This document shows positions 26,462 through 33,636 of a stretch of DNA of 64,000 bases, one piece after another. Each line of letters opens with the position of its first letter. The first letter of the stretch is position 1. Position numbers and translations under genes: made by a program. The notes under the pieces are model-generated. The model saw only the letters and a program-made list of their open reading frames with translations. It was not told where the DNA came from and ran no database searches. Source of the DNA: Acidimicrobiales bacterium (GTDB lineage: Bacteria > Actinomycetota > Acidimicrobiia > Acidimicrobiales > Aldehydirespiratoraceae); assembly GCA_040219515.1 (NCBI GenBank), contig JAVJSI010000012.1, forward strand, positions 248,001-312,000, written 5' to 3'.

Positions 26462-26493
26462 CCGCCGCCTGCAGGTGACCTGACAGGCGGCGG
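26462..26493 (-). terminator. 10-bp-stem hairpin after tRNA-Ser(CGA)
   Basis: A perfect inverted repeat, 26462-26471 and 26484-26493 (CCGCCGCCTG / CAGGCGGCGG), encloses a 12-nt loop that itself contains CAGGT/ACCTG. It begins 7 nt past the encoded CCA end on the minus strand, and the sequence after it reads GGTTTCGCG. This is the expected position for a tRNA transcript terminator. It also separates the tRNA from the methyltransferase duplication. Confidence 0.65.
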
Positions 26494-26500
26494 GTTCTCG

Positions 26501-26590
26501 TGGCGGAAGGTATGGGATTTGAACCCATGGTGACCCGAAGGCCACAACGGCTTTCGAGGCCGCCCCATTCGTCCGCTCTGGCAACCTTCC
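26501..26590 (-). tRNA. tRNA-Ser (anticodon CGA)
   Basis: This 90-nt serine tRNA includes an encoded 3' CCA (26501-26503). The acceptor arms GGAAGGT and ACCTTCC pair perfectly. The anticodon loop CTCGAAA gives CGA, reading UCG. A long variable arm typical of type II tRNAs is present (GTTGTGGCCTTCGGGTCACC), and the T-arm has the TTCAAATCC consensus. Discriminator base is G, as for serine tRNAs. Confidence 0.97.
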
Positions 26591-26635
26591 GGCAACGAGG
26601 TTAGCGGGCCGGCGGCCGAGGCGGCGCCCGGCCGG

Positions 26636-27235
26636 TCAGCCGGCAGTACCCGCCAGCATCACGTTGCCGTCGCGCAGGAGCGTGAACGAGGAGTCGTCGA
26701 CGGTGAACCTCGTCGCGGCCCGGATCGCGCCCCCGATGGCGAGGTCCTGTTCTGCTGTCTCGTCGTCGCAATCCGCCTCGGTGCGCGAGATGCCGTCGAA
26801 TTCGATTCCCTGGCCTTCGGGAATCGCGTCGTCTTCATCGGTGGGTGCGTAGTAGACGCCCCAGGCCTCCCATTCACCGTCGCCGGTGTTGCAGCCGGTG
26901 GAGAACGTGAAGGTGCCGTCGTCGGCGAAGCTGATCGTGACCGGGTCGTCCCCGGCCGGCTCGGCCTCGCCGACGCCGCCGGCCATCTGGAACGTGGTGA
27001 TCGTCCAGTCGCCGACGAGTTCGGCGCCCCGGTCGGCGGGCTCGCTGTCGCCGGCAGCGTCCGTGCCGGTGTCGGTCTCGCCAGTGTCGGTCGGGCCAGG
27101 GTCGGTCTCGCCAGGGTCGGTCGGACCGGTGTCGGTCGAGCCCGTGTCGTCGCCGCATCCCGCCGCCAGGAGGGTGATCGCGCCGACGACCAGGAGCGCT
27201 CGCGCGCAGCTGCTTCGTCGTGTGGTTCTCGGCAT
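26636..27235 (-). CDS. META-domain-like lipoprotein with Asp/Thr/Gly-rich linker
   Basis: This roughly 199-residue exported lipoprotein starts MPRTTRR, with a hydrophobic segment and lipobox LLAAGC. A repetitive linker of GPTD/GETD units (about 27066-27150, near-perfect 18-24-bp repeats) leads to a C-terminal domain resembling META/HslJ: LVGDWTITTFQMAGG, VTISFADDGTFTFSTGCNTGDGEWEAWG, and a final IRAATRFTVDDSSFTLLRDG. HslJ-type domains are envelope proteins linked to stress; the role here is unknown. The start at ATG 27235 is supported by TAACGT (27242-27247) exactly 6 nt upstream. A similar lipoprotein gene precedes it in the same orientation. Confidence 0.8.
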   Translation of the reverse strand: MPRTTRRSSCARALLVVGAITLLAAGCGDDTGSTDTGPTDPGETDPGPTDTGETDTGTDAAGDSEPADRGAELVGDWTITTFQMAGGVGEAEPAGDDPVTISFADDGTFTFSTGCNTGDGEWEAWGVYYAPTDEDDAIPEGQGIEFDGISRTEADCDDETAEQDLAIGGAIRAATRFTVDDSSFTLLRDGNVMLAGTAG

Positions 27236-27302
27236 GGCCAAACGTTAGTGCCGACGTCCGAGCCGAGTCCCGAGTGCGTACGCACGGCGCGTACGTCGTG
27301 GC

Positions 27303-27878
27303 TCAGGGGGTGACCATTGCGTTCATGAGTTCGTTGGCCCGTAGGTCGAGCAGGATGAACGTGGGAGGGTTCCACACCCAGCGGGTGGCGCCGTCGATGG
27401 CGGCAACGAGCTCGGATGCTCGGGCGACCACGTCGTCGGGGCACGACTCGTCGGTGGTCGGGGTGAAGCCACCCGACGCGAAGATCTGGCCGCTGTTGGC
27501 GCCGGGCTGGCCGAATCCCTCGTAGGGGCCCGAGATGCTGAAGGTGGCGGTGTAGTCGTTGCAGCCGTCGTTGCCGGTCATCGTGCCGTCGGGGAAGAAC
27601 TCGAACCAGGGTTCGCGGCCGGCGATGACCGGCTCGAGCGTGCCGTCGGCGTCGGCGAACTCGATGGGGGTGAAGCGGTCGATCAGGACGGCGTCGGATC
27701 CGCTGAGCTCGCCGTTGTTCGTCGCCGTCGTGGCGGTGGGTGAATCGGCGTCACTGTTGGCAGTCTCCTCGGCGGTTGTGCCGGCGGGGCCGTAGCGGTC
27801 CGCGTTGCCGTCACCGCTGCCCCCGCAGGCCGCTGCGGTGAGCGACAACGCGACGAGCACCAGTGCGACACGATTCAT
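27303..27878 (-). CDS. Second META-like lipoprotein
   Basis: This 191-residue lipoprotein has signal MNRVALVLVALSLTAAAC. An Ala/Thr/Asp-rich spacer precedes a globular region with FTPIEFADADGTLEPVIAG, WFEFFPDGTMTGNDGCNDYTATFSISG and a C-terminal WNPPTFILLDLRANELMNAM. The NDGCNDY segment is the META/HslJ hallmark, as in the neighbouring gene, so the two form a paralogous pair. Start ATG 27878 follows TAGCGT (27885-27890) with a 6-nt gap. Together they suggest an envelope-stress or secreted sensor function, not proven. Confidence 0.8.
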   Translation of the reverse strand: MNRVALVLVALSLTAAACGGSGDGNADRYGPAGTTAEETANSDADSPTATTATNNGELSGSDAVLIDRFTPIEFADADGTLEPVIAGREPWFEFFPDGTMTGNDGCNDYTATFSISGPYEGFGQPGANSGQIFASGGFTPTTDESCPDDVVARASELVAAIDGATRWVWNPPTFILLDLRANELMNAMVTP

Positions 27879-27887
27879 GTCGCGACG

Positions 27888-28370
27888 CTAATCCGACGGG
27901 GATCCGCCGCGCCGGGTGACGAAGAAGTCGGTGAGGAGGCGGGCGCATTCCTCGGCCCTGACCCCGTGGGTGGTGGCGAACTCGTGGTTGAGGCGCGGGT
28001 CGCTGCCGAGGCTGTAGAGCGAGCCGCAGGCGCCGGCCTTCATGTCGGCGGCACCGAAGACGACCCGGCCGACGCGCGCCTGCTGGAGCGCGCCGGCGCA
28101 CATCGGGCACGGCTCGAGGGTGACGACCACCGTTGCATCGGTGAGACGCCAAGAGCCGAGCGCGGCGGCAGCGTCACGGACGGCCAGCAGTTCGGCGTGG
28201 GCGGTCGGGTCGTTGGTCGCTTCGCGTTCGTTGTGACGGCGGGCGACGACACGGCCGTCAATCACGACCAGGGCACCGACGGGCACGTCGTCGTGGGCGA
28301 TCGCGAGCGTCGCCTCCTCGATGGCCAGCCCCATCAGGGCGTCGTCGGTCGGATACTGGAGATCGCTCAC
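27888..28370 (-). CDS. tadA: tRNA-specific adenosine deaminase
   Basis: This 160-residue enzyme deaminates adenosine 34 of tRNA-Arg(ACG) to inosine. It has the zinc-dependent cytidine-deaminase fold: active-site HAE in NDPTAHAELLAVR and the PCxxC pair in TLEPCPMCAGAL, then GRVVFGAADMKAGACGS. Length and motifs fit TadA rather than a guanine deaminase. The GTG at 28370 follows TACGCT (28378-28383) with a 7-nt gap; an open frame continues upstream but lacks homology. It lies 9 bp before the second lipoprotein start on the same strand. Confidence 0.93.
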   Translation of the reverse strand: MSDLQYPTDDALMGLAIEEATLAIAHDDVPVGALVVIDGRVVARRHNEREATNDPTAHAELLAVRDAAAALGSWRLTDATVVVTLEPCPMCAGALQQARVGRVVFGAADMKAGACGSLYSLGSDPRLNHEFATTHGVRAEECARLLTDFFVTRRGGSPSD

Positions 28371-28393
28371 GGCGGCGAGCGTAGCGGCGCCGG

Positions 28394-28879
28394 TCAGACG
28401 GTTGCGGTGCGCAGTTCTCGTGACCCGGCCGTTGCCTTCGCCCGATAGAAGAGTTGCATGGCACCGAAGTCCGCCACGACGAGGCCCACCAGCGCAAGGA
28501 CGATGTTGCCGGTCTCGTTCAGCAATCCGGTGAGAAGGATCGCAACCGAGCCGAGGACCCACGTGATGTCGGCAATGGACACCACGAGGCTCTCGGTTCG
28601 CAGCAGGGGCGCATCGAGCCGTGAGATCACCAGCACGGCGACGGCGAAGAGGATGAGGCCGCCGCCCAGCAGGCGCGTGACGGTGACGTGGTCGATGTCG
28701 AGTTCGCGGGAGAGCCACGACCCGGTGACGAGGGCGACGGCGCCGCAGACGAACGAGAACGTGGCATTGGCCCGGAGCACGAGACGAAGCCGTGCGACGG
28801 CATCACCGCCTGTGTGGCTGACAGGGTCTGTGCGGTCGAGAGTGGGGGCGTGGTCGAGAGTGTCTGTGTGGTCGGTCAT
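28394..28879 (-). CDS. Four-helix membrane protein (hypothetical)
   Basis: This 161-residue protein has a polar N-terminus with repeated THT/DHT-type histidine and threonine residues (MTDHTDTLDHAPTLDRTDPVSH), then about four transmembrane helices: ATFSFVCGAVALVTGSWL, LLGGGLILFAVAVLVI, ADITWVLGSVAILLTGL and IVLALVGLVVADFGAMQL. No catalytic motif is visible. It is divergent from an XRE regulator, so the 87-bp region between them could carry an operator controlling both. A GACGGT hexamer sits 6 nt before the ATG. Confidence 0.72.
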   Translation of the reverse strand: MTDHTDTLDHAPTLDRTDPVSHTGGDAVARLRLVLRANATFSFVCGAVALVTGSWLSRELDIDHVTVTRLLGGGLILFAVAVLVISRLDAPLLRTESLVVSIADITWVLGSVAILLTGLLNETGNIVLALVGLVVADFGAMQLFYRAKATAGSRELRTATV

Positions 28880-28966
28880 GGGTCGACCGTCGCATCGAAC
28901 CGGCCGACGAGGCGATGACTCGTGAGGTAATCGTCGCGGTGACCCGCCGGTTCCTACGATGGCACC

Positions 28967-29773
28967 ATGGCCCAACCCGCACCGGCGATCGTCTTCGGCG
29001 AGGAGCTCCGACGTCGGCGTGAGGCCCGGCGCTACAGCCAGCTCGCCCTCGCGGCCGACGCCGAGGTCTCGCAACGTCACCTCAGTTTTCTCGAGAACGG
29101 GAAGTCGAAGCCGAGCCGCGAGATGGTGCTCCACCTCGGGCGGACGCTCGATCTCGCGTTGCGCGACCAGAACCTGCTGCTCGCGGCGGCCGGCTACTCG
29201 GCCGAGTACACCGAACGCGGCCTCGACGATCCCGCCCTCGACGAGGTTCGCCACATGCTCGAGATCGTCCTCGCCGCCCACGGTCACATCCCCGCGTATG
29301 TCGTCGATCGCGGTTGGGATCTCGTGCTCGCCAATCCGGCGGCGCTCGGACTGAGCGCGTTGGCCGGTCTCGACCCGCCGATCGAGGTGGCACTCAACGT
29401 GATGCGAACCTGCTTCCACCCCGACGGAATTCGTTCGAGGATCCTCGAGTGGGAGCAGTTCGCCACCGTGCTCCTCCACCGGCTCGAACGGGAGATCATC
29501 GATCGCCCGTTCGACGATCGACTCGCCGACCTGCTTGCCGAGGCCCGCACCTATCCCGGCGTCGCCGACCTTCCCGACCGGCTGCCGTTCCCCACGGGCA
29601 ATGACCTCGTCGTGCCGATGCAGGTCGAAACGGCGGTGGGCACCCTTCGCTTCATCTCGATGATCGCCACGATCGGCGAACCCTTCGACGTCACGCTCTC
29701 CGAGCTGCGCATCGAGACGCTGCTGCCGGCCGACCGCTTCACCGAAACCACCCTCCGAGAAAGGCTCCCATGA
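28967..29773 (+). CDS. XRE-family regulator with MmyB-like ligand domain
   Basis: This 268-residue regulator has an N-terminal helix-turn-helix (ELRRRREARRYSQLALAADAEVSQRHLSFLENGKSKPSREMVLHL, about 13-57) and a C-terminal MmyB-like domain (DRGWDLVLANPAAL, FISMIATIGEPFDVTLSELRIETLLPAD). MmyB-type domains resemble PAS folds and may bind fatty acids or other ligands. TACGAT (28955-28960) ends 6 nt before ATG 28967, a leaderless pattern. Its stop overlaps the next start (ATGA, 29770-29773), so a SnoaL-like protein is co-translated; the divergent membrane protein may be its target. Confidence 0.88.
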   Translation: MAQPAPAIVFGEELRRRREARRYSQLALAADAEVSQRHLSFLENGKSKPSREMVLHLGRTLDLALRDQNLLLAAAGYSAEYTERGLDDPALDEVRHMLEIVLAAHGHIPAYVVDRGWDLVLANPAALGLSALAGLDPPIEVALNVMRTCFHPDGIRSRILEWEQFATVLLHRLEREIIDRPFDDRLADLLAEARTYPGVADLPDRLPFPTGNDLVVPMQVETAVGTLRFISMIATIGEPFDVTLSELRIETLLPADRFTETTLRERLP

Positions 29774-30147
29774 GCGACACCCCCGACGTGCTCGAGCACT
29801 ACCTCCGCATGTGGAACGAACGGGATCCCGAGCGGATCCGTGATCATCTCGATCGCTGCGTGGGCGACGACTGTTGGTGGGTCGACCCATTGCACCAACA
29901 CGTGGGATGTGACGCCCTCGAAGCCAACGTCCGCGAGTTCCGGTCGACCTACCCCGACGCCGAGCTCGGCCTCGCGAGCAACATCGACAGCCACAACGAC
30001 CGTCATCGCTACGAGTGGTACATCACATCGAGCCCCGGTGAGCTGTTGATCAAGGGCTTCGACGTGGTGACCGTCGACCCGTCATCGGGTCTGATCAACC
30101 GGGTCGACGGGTTCTTCGGTGAATTGGAACGTTCGGGTCCGGTGTGA
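29770..30147 (+). CDS. SnoaL/NTF2-like protein
   Basis: This 125-residue protein has the NTF2-like layout: a first helix (VLEHYLRMWNERDPERIRDHLD), a strand with DDCWWVDPLHQHVGCDAL, a helix EANVREFRSTYPDAEL, and three C-terminal strands (RYEWYITSSPGELLIKGFDVVTVDPSSGLINRVDGFFG). Such folds include hydratases, isomerases and ligand binders; no specific activity can be assigned. It is coupled to the XRE regulator by a 4-bp overlap and is probably in the same response circuit. Confidence 0.78.
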   Translation: MSDTPDVLEHYLRMWNERDPERIRDHLDRCVGDDCWWVDPLHQHVGCDALEANVREFRSTYPDAELGLASNIDSHNDRHRYEWYITSSPGELLIKGFDVVTVDPSSGLINRVDGFFGELERSGPV

Positions 30148-30161
30148 CTCGCTCGGTGTAG

Positions 30162-30911
30162 CTACAGGCCCGCGTAGTAGTCGTAGCCGCGTTCGCCCCA
30201 GTAGTCGGCCCCCTGCTCGGTGCGGAAGTGGATCTGCCCGATGCGCTTGATCTGCTTGATGCCGTACTTGAGCGGCGTGGCGAGCCGGAGCGGGGCTCCG
30301 TTGCGGTCGTTGATCGGCACGTCGAAGTTGTCGTAGACGAGCAGGGACTGGTCGTGGCGCATCGTCTCGATGTCGACGGTGACGTAGTAGTCGCCGTCGG
30401 GCGTCTCGAGGTAGATGTCGGAGATGTCGTCGGGGAGTCGGTCGGCATGGAGCGCCATGAAGTCCGAGAAGCGGGCACCCTGCCAGTTGGTGATCTGGGC
30501 CCAACCCTCGATGCACTTGTGTTCGATGGTCATCTCGTGGCGCGGGAGCGCCTTGATGTCGTCGAGCGTGTGGGTGGCGAGCTGCTCGCCGTCGGGGCCG
30601 AACACGTCGAGCTGCCACGAGTCGAGATCGATCTCGTCGCGGATGCCGATCAGCCCGTTGACCCGCAGGATGTCGGCCGACTCCCGCGAGAACGTGCGGG
30701 CCTGGTGGTCCTCACGGAACAACGACGACCAGATCGACTCGTTGAGCTCGTGGCCGTCTCTCAGCACCTGGGGAATGTTGTCGGCTTCGGGCTGGTCCTG
30801 GATCCAGCGCCAGCCCCGGTAGCCGGCGAAGCTGGCGACACCGCCGACCAGCAGCGATCGTCGTGCCCGGCGCCGGTACTCCTCTTCGGTGAGCTCCGGT
30901 TGTTCAGGCAT
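30162..30911 (-). CDS. Molybdopterin-dependent oxidoreductase, sulfite-oxidase/MsrP-like
   Basis: This 249-residue protein has an N-terminal RRARRSLLVGG segment and hydrophobic stretch suggesting Tat export or membrane anchoring. The Mo-cofactor domain of the sulfite-oxidase/YedY (MsrP) family follows: LDSWQLDVFGPDG, EHKCIEGWAQITNWQGARFSDFM with the Mo-ligating cysteine, and ETPDGDYYVTVDIETM, then the C-terminal strands RNGAPLRLATPLKYGIKQIKRI. Family members reduce oxidised methionine in envelope proteins or act on other oxides. The adjacent cytochrome b gene overlaps it by 8 bp, giving the expected two-component electron-supply pair. Confidence 0.87.
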   Translation of the reverse strand: MPEQPELTEEEYRRRARRSLLVGGVASFAGYRGWRWIQDQPEADNIPQVLRDGHELNESIWSSLFREDHQARTFSRESADILRVNGLIGIRDEIDLDSWQLDVFGPDGEQLATHTLDDIKALPRHEMTIEHKCIEGWAQITNWQGARFSDFMALHADRLPDDISDIYLETPDGDYYVTVDIETMRHDQSLLVYDNFDVPINDRNGAPLRLATPLKYGIKQIKRIGQIHFRTEQGADYWGERGYDYYAGL

Positions 30912-31686
30912 CCGACGTCACCTCCTCGATGCTCGTCGTGCTCGTCGTGCTCGTCGTGCTCGTCGAGGTCGTCGGCTCGGCGGCTCGATCCTGGAGTTCG
31001 TAGCCGGTGATCATGCTGGTGAACATGCGCCAGCCCGACCGGGCCACCTGGAGGATGTGGATCACGAAGAAGACGACGAACAGGAAGGTCACGCTGAAGT
31101 GGATGATGCGGGCCGAGGTGTAGCCGCCGAGCAGCCAGGTCAACGCGCTGAGCTGTGTGGGCTTGAAGATCGCGAAGCCCGAGAGGATCGCCAACGCGCC
31201 GAGGACCAGCACCAGTGAGTAGGTGAGTCGTTGCGCTTCGTTGTAGCGACCTCGCCGGGGTGGGGCCTCCTTGCGGAGGTGGAGGTCGTGCAGCACCGTG
31301 CGGGTGACGTCGCGCACGACCCCTTTGACATGCTGGCGGGTGGGGAAGATCTGCCGCCACTCGCCGGTGCGCCAGATGTAGATCGCGTAGGCGACCCCGT
31401 TGAGGGTGAACAGCCAGGCGAAGGTGAAGTGGAACGCGAGCCCGCGGGCGAGGCGGCGATCCAGGTCGAGCGACTCGTTGAACCCGTCGGGGAAGAAGGC
31501 GAACCATTCCCAACCGAAGAGGCCGAAGGCGTAGACCTCTTCGGCCCGATAGATCCGCAAGCCGCTGTAGATCATGATCACCAACAGCGGGAAGTTGATC
31601 CAGTGCATCCAGCGGTTGCCTCGACGGTGCCTGCGCACCGCCACCCGGGTGGGCGTTGCCTCTTCGTGAAGGTTTGCCACGCCCAC
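30904..31686 (-). CDS. Membrane cytochrome b subunit partnering the molybdoenzyme
   Basis: This 260-residue integral membrane protein has about four transmembrane helices. Haem-ligand histidines are visible in NRWMHWINFPLLVIMIYSG, in LAFHFTFAWLFTLNG, and in RIIHFSVTFLFVVFFVIHILQV. This b561-like layout carries electrons to periplasmic oxidoreductases. It sits in an operon with the Mo protein (8-bp overlap), so it probably supplies electrons from quinol. Start GTG 31686 follows TACGTT with an 8-nt gap. The C-terminal tail (TTSTSTTSTTSTT) is encoded by 9-bp tandem repeats at about 30930-30962. Confidence 0.85.
   Translation of the reverse strand: MGVANLHEEATPTRVAVRRHRRGNRWMHWINFPLLVIMIYSGLRIYRAEEVYAFGLFGWEWFAFFPDGFNESLDLDRRLARGLAFHFTFAWLFTLNGVAYAIYIWRTGEWRQIFPTRQHVKGVVRDVTRTVLHDLHLRKEAPPRRGRYNEAQRLTYSLVLVLGALAILSGFAIFKPTQLSALTWLLGGYTSARIIHFSVTFLFVVFFVIHILQVARSGWRMFTSMITGYELQDRAAEPTTSTSTTSTTSTTSIEEVTSDA
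30928..30964. repeat. 9-bp tandem repeats in cytochrome b tail
   Basis: The plus strand reads CTCGTCGTG units three to four times in succession, encoding a Thr/Ser repeat in the minus-strand gene just before its overlap with the molybdoenzyme start. Such tracts are prone to slippage. Confidence 0.7.
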
Positions 31687-31727
31687 TCAACGTATGTCCT
31701 GCGGGATTGGTTCCCGCTGATGACCCG

Positions 31728-32231
31728 TCAGTCGTGGCCGTCGTTGACGGCGGGGGTCGGCGCTCGGCGTGAGCGGACGATCTCGTCGATGATGAAGAGC
31801 ACGCAGCCGACCACCACGAACATGTCGGCCACGTTGAACACCGCGTACCAACTGACGTCGATGAAGTCCACGACTTTGCCCGACAGCAATCCGTCGTCGG
31901 CTCGGAAGATGCGGTCGAGCAGATTGCCGAGCGCGCCGCCCAGGATCGCGGCATAGAGCCAACTGCGGACCGCGCGTTCTTCGCGGAAGATCTGCCAGGC
32001 GATGAACCCGGACAGGGCGACCACGAGGAGGCCGACCAGGTGGCCGCTGCCGCTGCCGGTACTGAACGAGAACCCGCTGTTGAACGCAAGGTCGAACTCG
32101 AGCGACGGCAGCACGTCGATGGTGCTGCCGTCGCCGAGTCGTCCGAGCGCCCATTCCTTGGTGGCCTGGTCGAGGGAGACGATCCCGATCACGATGAGTG
32201 CGGCGTAGGCCAGCCGTCGCCGCTGAGACAT
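31728..32231 (-). CDS. lspA: Lipoprotein signal peptidase
   Basis: This 167-residue aspartyl protease has four transmembrane helices. It cleaves signal peptides of lipoproteins after lipidation. Characteristic parts are DQATKEWA near residue 21, NSGFSFS, NLLDR, and the catalytic aspartates in VVDFIDV (Asp122) and VFNVADMFVV (Asp136). TACCGT lies 7 nt before ATG 32231 and overlaps the alternative upstream GTG 32240, favouring the ATG. The gene processes the many lipoproteins seen in this window. Confidence 0.95.
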   Translation of the reverse strand: MSQRRRLAYAALIVIGIVSLDQATKEWALGRLGDGSTIDVLPSLEFDLAFNSGFSFSTGSGSGHLVGLLVVALSGFIAWQIFREERAVRSWLYAAILGGALGNLLDRIFRADDGLLSGKVVDFIDVSWYAVFNVADMFVVVGCVLFIIDEIVRSRRAPTPAVNDGHD

Positions 32232-32275
32232 GGCCGACACGGTAGCGGCGAGTGGGGCGGCGGCGTGGCCGACCG

Positions 32276-32821
32276 TCAGTTCGAAACGAGTTCGTCCATC
32301 GCCGCCAGTGAGGTGGTGAGCCCGGCGGCCGACTCTTCCATGAACGTCTCGGGATCTTCGGGGTCGGGCATGTCGACCTGCATCGTCATGAGGGTGAACC
32401 CGTCACCGGTCGGCTCGAACGTCAACGTCTGCGCGGTCGGGGGGCCGGTCGGGTCCGTCTCGCCCATGACGAACCACTCGTCGGCTTCGAGGCGGTCGGG
32501 TCGGTCGACCCCCGTGTAGGTGCCGTGCCAGGCCATCTGGCCGAAGCCGGGGACCACCATCACGTAGTGATAGCGGCCACCCTCGACCGGGTCGGACTCG
32601 CAGACCGGCATCTCCGAGCCCTCCGGCGCACCGGACGGGAACCAGACTCGCAGGTCGGCGGGGTCGGTGAACGCCCGGAACACACGCTCGGGCGGCGCGC
32701 CGAACACCCGGACGCACTGATACGACGAACCGTCGTCGCTCAGTTCGATTCGGGTCGAGCCGCGCCGGGCATCGAGGGTCGAGACGTCGGTGTGGTTTGG
32801 CATTTCGGTGTGGTCTGGCAT
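32276..32821 (-). CDS. SRPBCC/AHSA1-like protein
   Basis: This 181-residue protein has the AHSA1-like START-fold signature: QCVRVFGAPPERVFRAFTDPADLRVWFPSG, GGRYHYVMVVPG, MAWHGTYTGVDRPDRLEADEWF, QTLTFEPTGDGFTLMTMQVDMP and a long C-terminal helix. AHSA1-like proteins encoded downstream of an ArsR regulator are a very common pair. Here ArsR ends 10 bp upstream, and AGGAG lies 7 nt before ATG 32821. The protein probably binds a small hydrophobic ligand; no enzymatic activity can be inferred. Confidence 0.87.
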   Translation of the reverse strand: MPDHTEMPNHTDVSTLDARRGSTRIELSDDGSSYQCVRVFGAPPERVFRAFTDPADLRVWFPSGAPEGSEMPVCESDPVEGGRYHYVMVVPGFGQMAWHGTYTGVDRPDRLEADEWFVMGETDPTGPPTAQTLTFEPTGDGFTLMTMQVDMPDPEDPETFMEESAAGLTTSLAAMDELVSN

Positions 32822-32831
32822 GGAAGTGCTC

Positions 32832-33203
32832 CTAGGGGGTTTCGGGCTGGGTATCGGAACGGGTATCGGGCTGGGAAGAATGGGGATCGGGATCGTTCGA
32901 GACGAGGACGTCGAGGGCGTCGAAGCGGGCCTGCCACACGTCCTCGAACGAGGCGAACCACTCGTGGGCGGCTTCCAGGCCGACGCCGTCGAGGCGGTAG
33001 TGGCGATGGCGGCCATCGGACCGAACCGACACGAGCGCGGCGCCGGCGAGGACCTTGAGGTGCTTCGACACCTGGGGTTGGCGCAGGCCCGAGGCCTCGA
33101 CGAGGGCGGACACCGTCATCTCGGTGCCCTGATGGAGTAGCTCGACCAGGCGGCGCCGGTTCGGTTCCCCCACGGCATCGAGGACAGCGTCGGCGTCGAT
33201 CAC
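32832..33203 (-). CDS. ArsR-family transcriptional regulator
   Basis: This 123-residue winged-helix protein has DAVGEPNRRRLVELLHQGTEMTVSALVEASGLRQPQVSKHLKVLAGAALVSVRSDGRHRHYRL, the classic ArsR DNA-binding core. The CxC metal site found in arsenic sensors is missing, so it is a metal-independent type. It leads an operon with the SRPBCC protein, an arrangement seen for AHSA1 pairs. GTG 33203 is 6 nt from TAGGTT on the minus strand. Autoregulation at this promoter is likely. Confidence 0.9.
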   Translation of the reverse strand: MIDADAVLDAVGEPNRRRLVELLHQGTEMTVSALVEASGLRQPQVSKHLKVLAGAALVSVRSDGRHRHYRLDGVGLEAAHEWFASFEDVWQARFDALDVLVSNDPDPHSSQPDTRSDTQPETP

Positions 33204-33261
33204 GAGGCCAACCTACATATTCCTCACAAGGAATGCAATGGCGAATGCCTCCGGCACGCGG

Positions 33262-33287
33262 CGAATCCCGGCCGAAGCCGGGATTCG
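33262..33287 (-). terminator. 11-bp-stem hairpin after tRNA-Ser(GGA)
   Basis: A perfect inverted repeat, CGAATCCCGGC (33262-33272) and GCCGGGATTCG (33277-33287), with loop CGAA begins 1 nt after the encoded CCA of tRNA-Ser(GGA), read on the minus strand. It is probably the tRNA transcript terminator, although no T-run follows. Confidence 0.6.
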
Positions 33288-33288
33288 G

Positions 33289-33376
33289 TGGCGGAGGGTA
33301 TGGGATTTGAACCCATGGAGGCTTGCACCTCACACGCTTTCCAAGCGTGCCCATTCGGCCGCTCTGGCAACCCTCC
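33289..33376 (-). tRNA. tRNA-Ser (anticodon GGA)
   Basis: This 88-nt type II tRNA includes an encoded CCA. The acceptor stem is GGAGGGT/ACCCTCC. The anticodon stem CACGC/GCGTG encloses loop TTGGAAA, giving GGA, which reads UCC and UCU. The variable arm is long (GAGGTGCAAGCCTC). The T-arm matches that of the other serine tRNA in this window, including the TTCAAATCC stretch. Confidence 0.97.
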
Positions 33377-33379
33377 GGG

Positions 33380-33402
33380 CGGAACCCGCGGTGCGGGTTC
33401 CG
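33380..33402. other. Hairpin in divergent tRNA-Ser / SRP RNA intergenic region
   Basis: A perfect 10-bp inverted repeat, CGGAACCCGC (33380-33389) and GCGGGTTCCG (33393-33402), with a 3-nt loop starts 4 nt upstream of the tRNA 5' end. In this position it would fall within the promoter region of two diverging RNA genes. It may be an insulator-like terminator, a regulator site, or part of a processed precursor. Confidence 0.45.
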
Positions 33403-33430
33403 GACGGGAAGGGTAGCGTGTTTCGGGCAA

Positions 33431-33566
33431 CGCCCGTTCCGGGGTGTGGCGGTCGGGTCCTGTGCAACAGGCGTCCGTGAACCGAGTCAGGGCCGGAAGG
33501 CAGCAGCTCTCAGCGGAGCCGCTTGTGTGCCGCAGATCGCCTGGCCGCCACTCCCGGGAACGGGCG
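33431..33566 (+). ncRNA. ffs: Signal recognition particle RNA (4.5S-type)
   Basis: The SRP hallmark GTCAGGGCCGGAAGGCAGCAG, with its GGAA tetraloop, lies at about 33486-33506. Flanking arms pair as TGGCGG with CCGCCA (33446-33452 / 33545-33550). An outer perfect 10-bp stem, 33431-33440 with 33557-33566, suggests the whole rod-shaped RNA or its precursor reaches these ends. It guides membrane and secreted proteins by binding Ffh. Position just upstream of dnaX-ybaB-recR is a conserved bacterial gene order. Exact ends are uncertain by some 10 nt. Confidence 0.88.
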
Positions 33567-33636
33567 CTGTCGTGCAGTGCCCGTCATCGAACAACGGGCG
33601 TGGTCGCGTCTACTCTGCGCCTAGAGTCGTGGGGGC

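Larger units (their letters stand above)
24533..26470. repeat. Tandem duplication carrying two methyltransferase copies
   Basis: Two direct units, about 24533-25476 and 25521-26470, each contain one methyltransferase frame plus about 40 bp of leader (the shared leader reads CCTTCCGTGCGGGGCC on the plus strand at about 25441 and 26427). Identity is highest over the last 100 bp of each gene and in the leader, and lower in the middle. This argues for an old duplication with later local conversion. Confidence 0.75.

Noticed and set aside
26501-33376. Integrative element between the two serine tRNAs.
   Set aside because: The shared T-arm sequence is common to serine tRNAs; no integrase or mobile genes lie between them.
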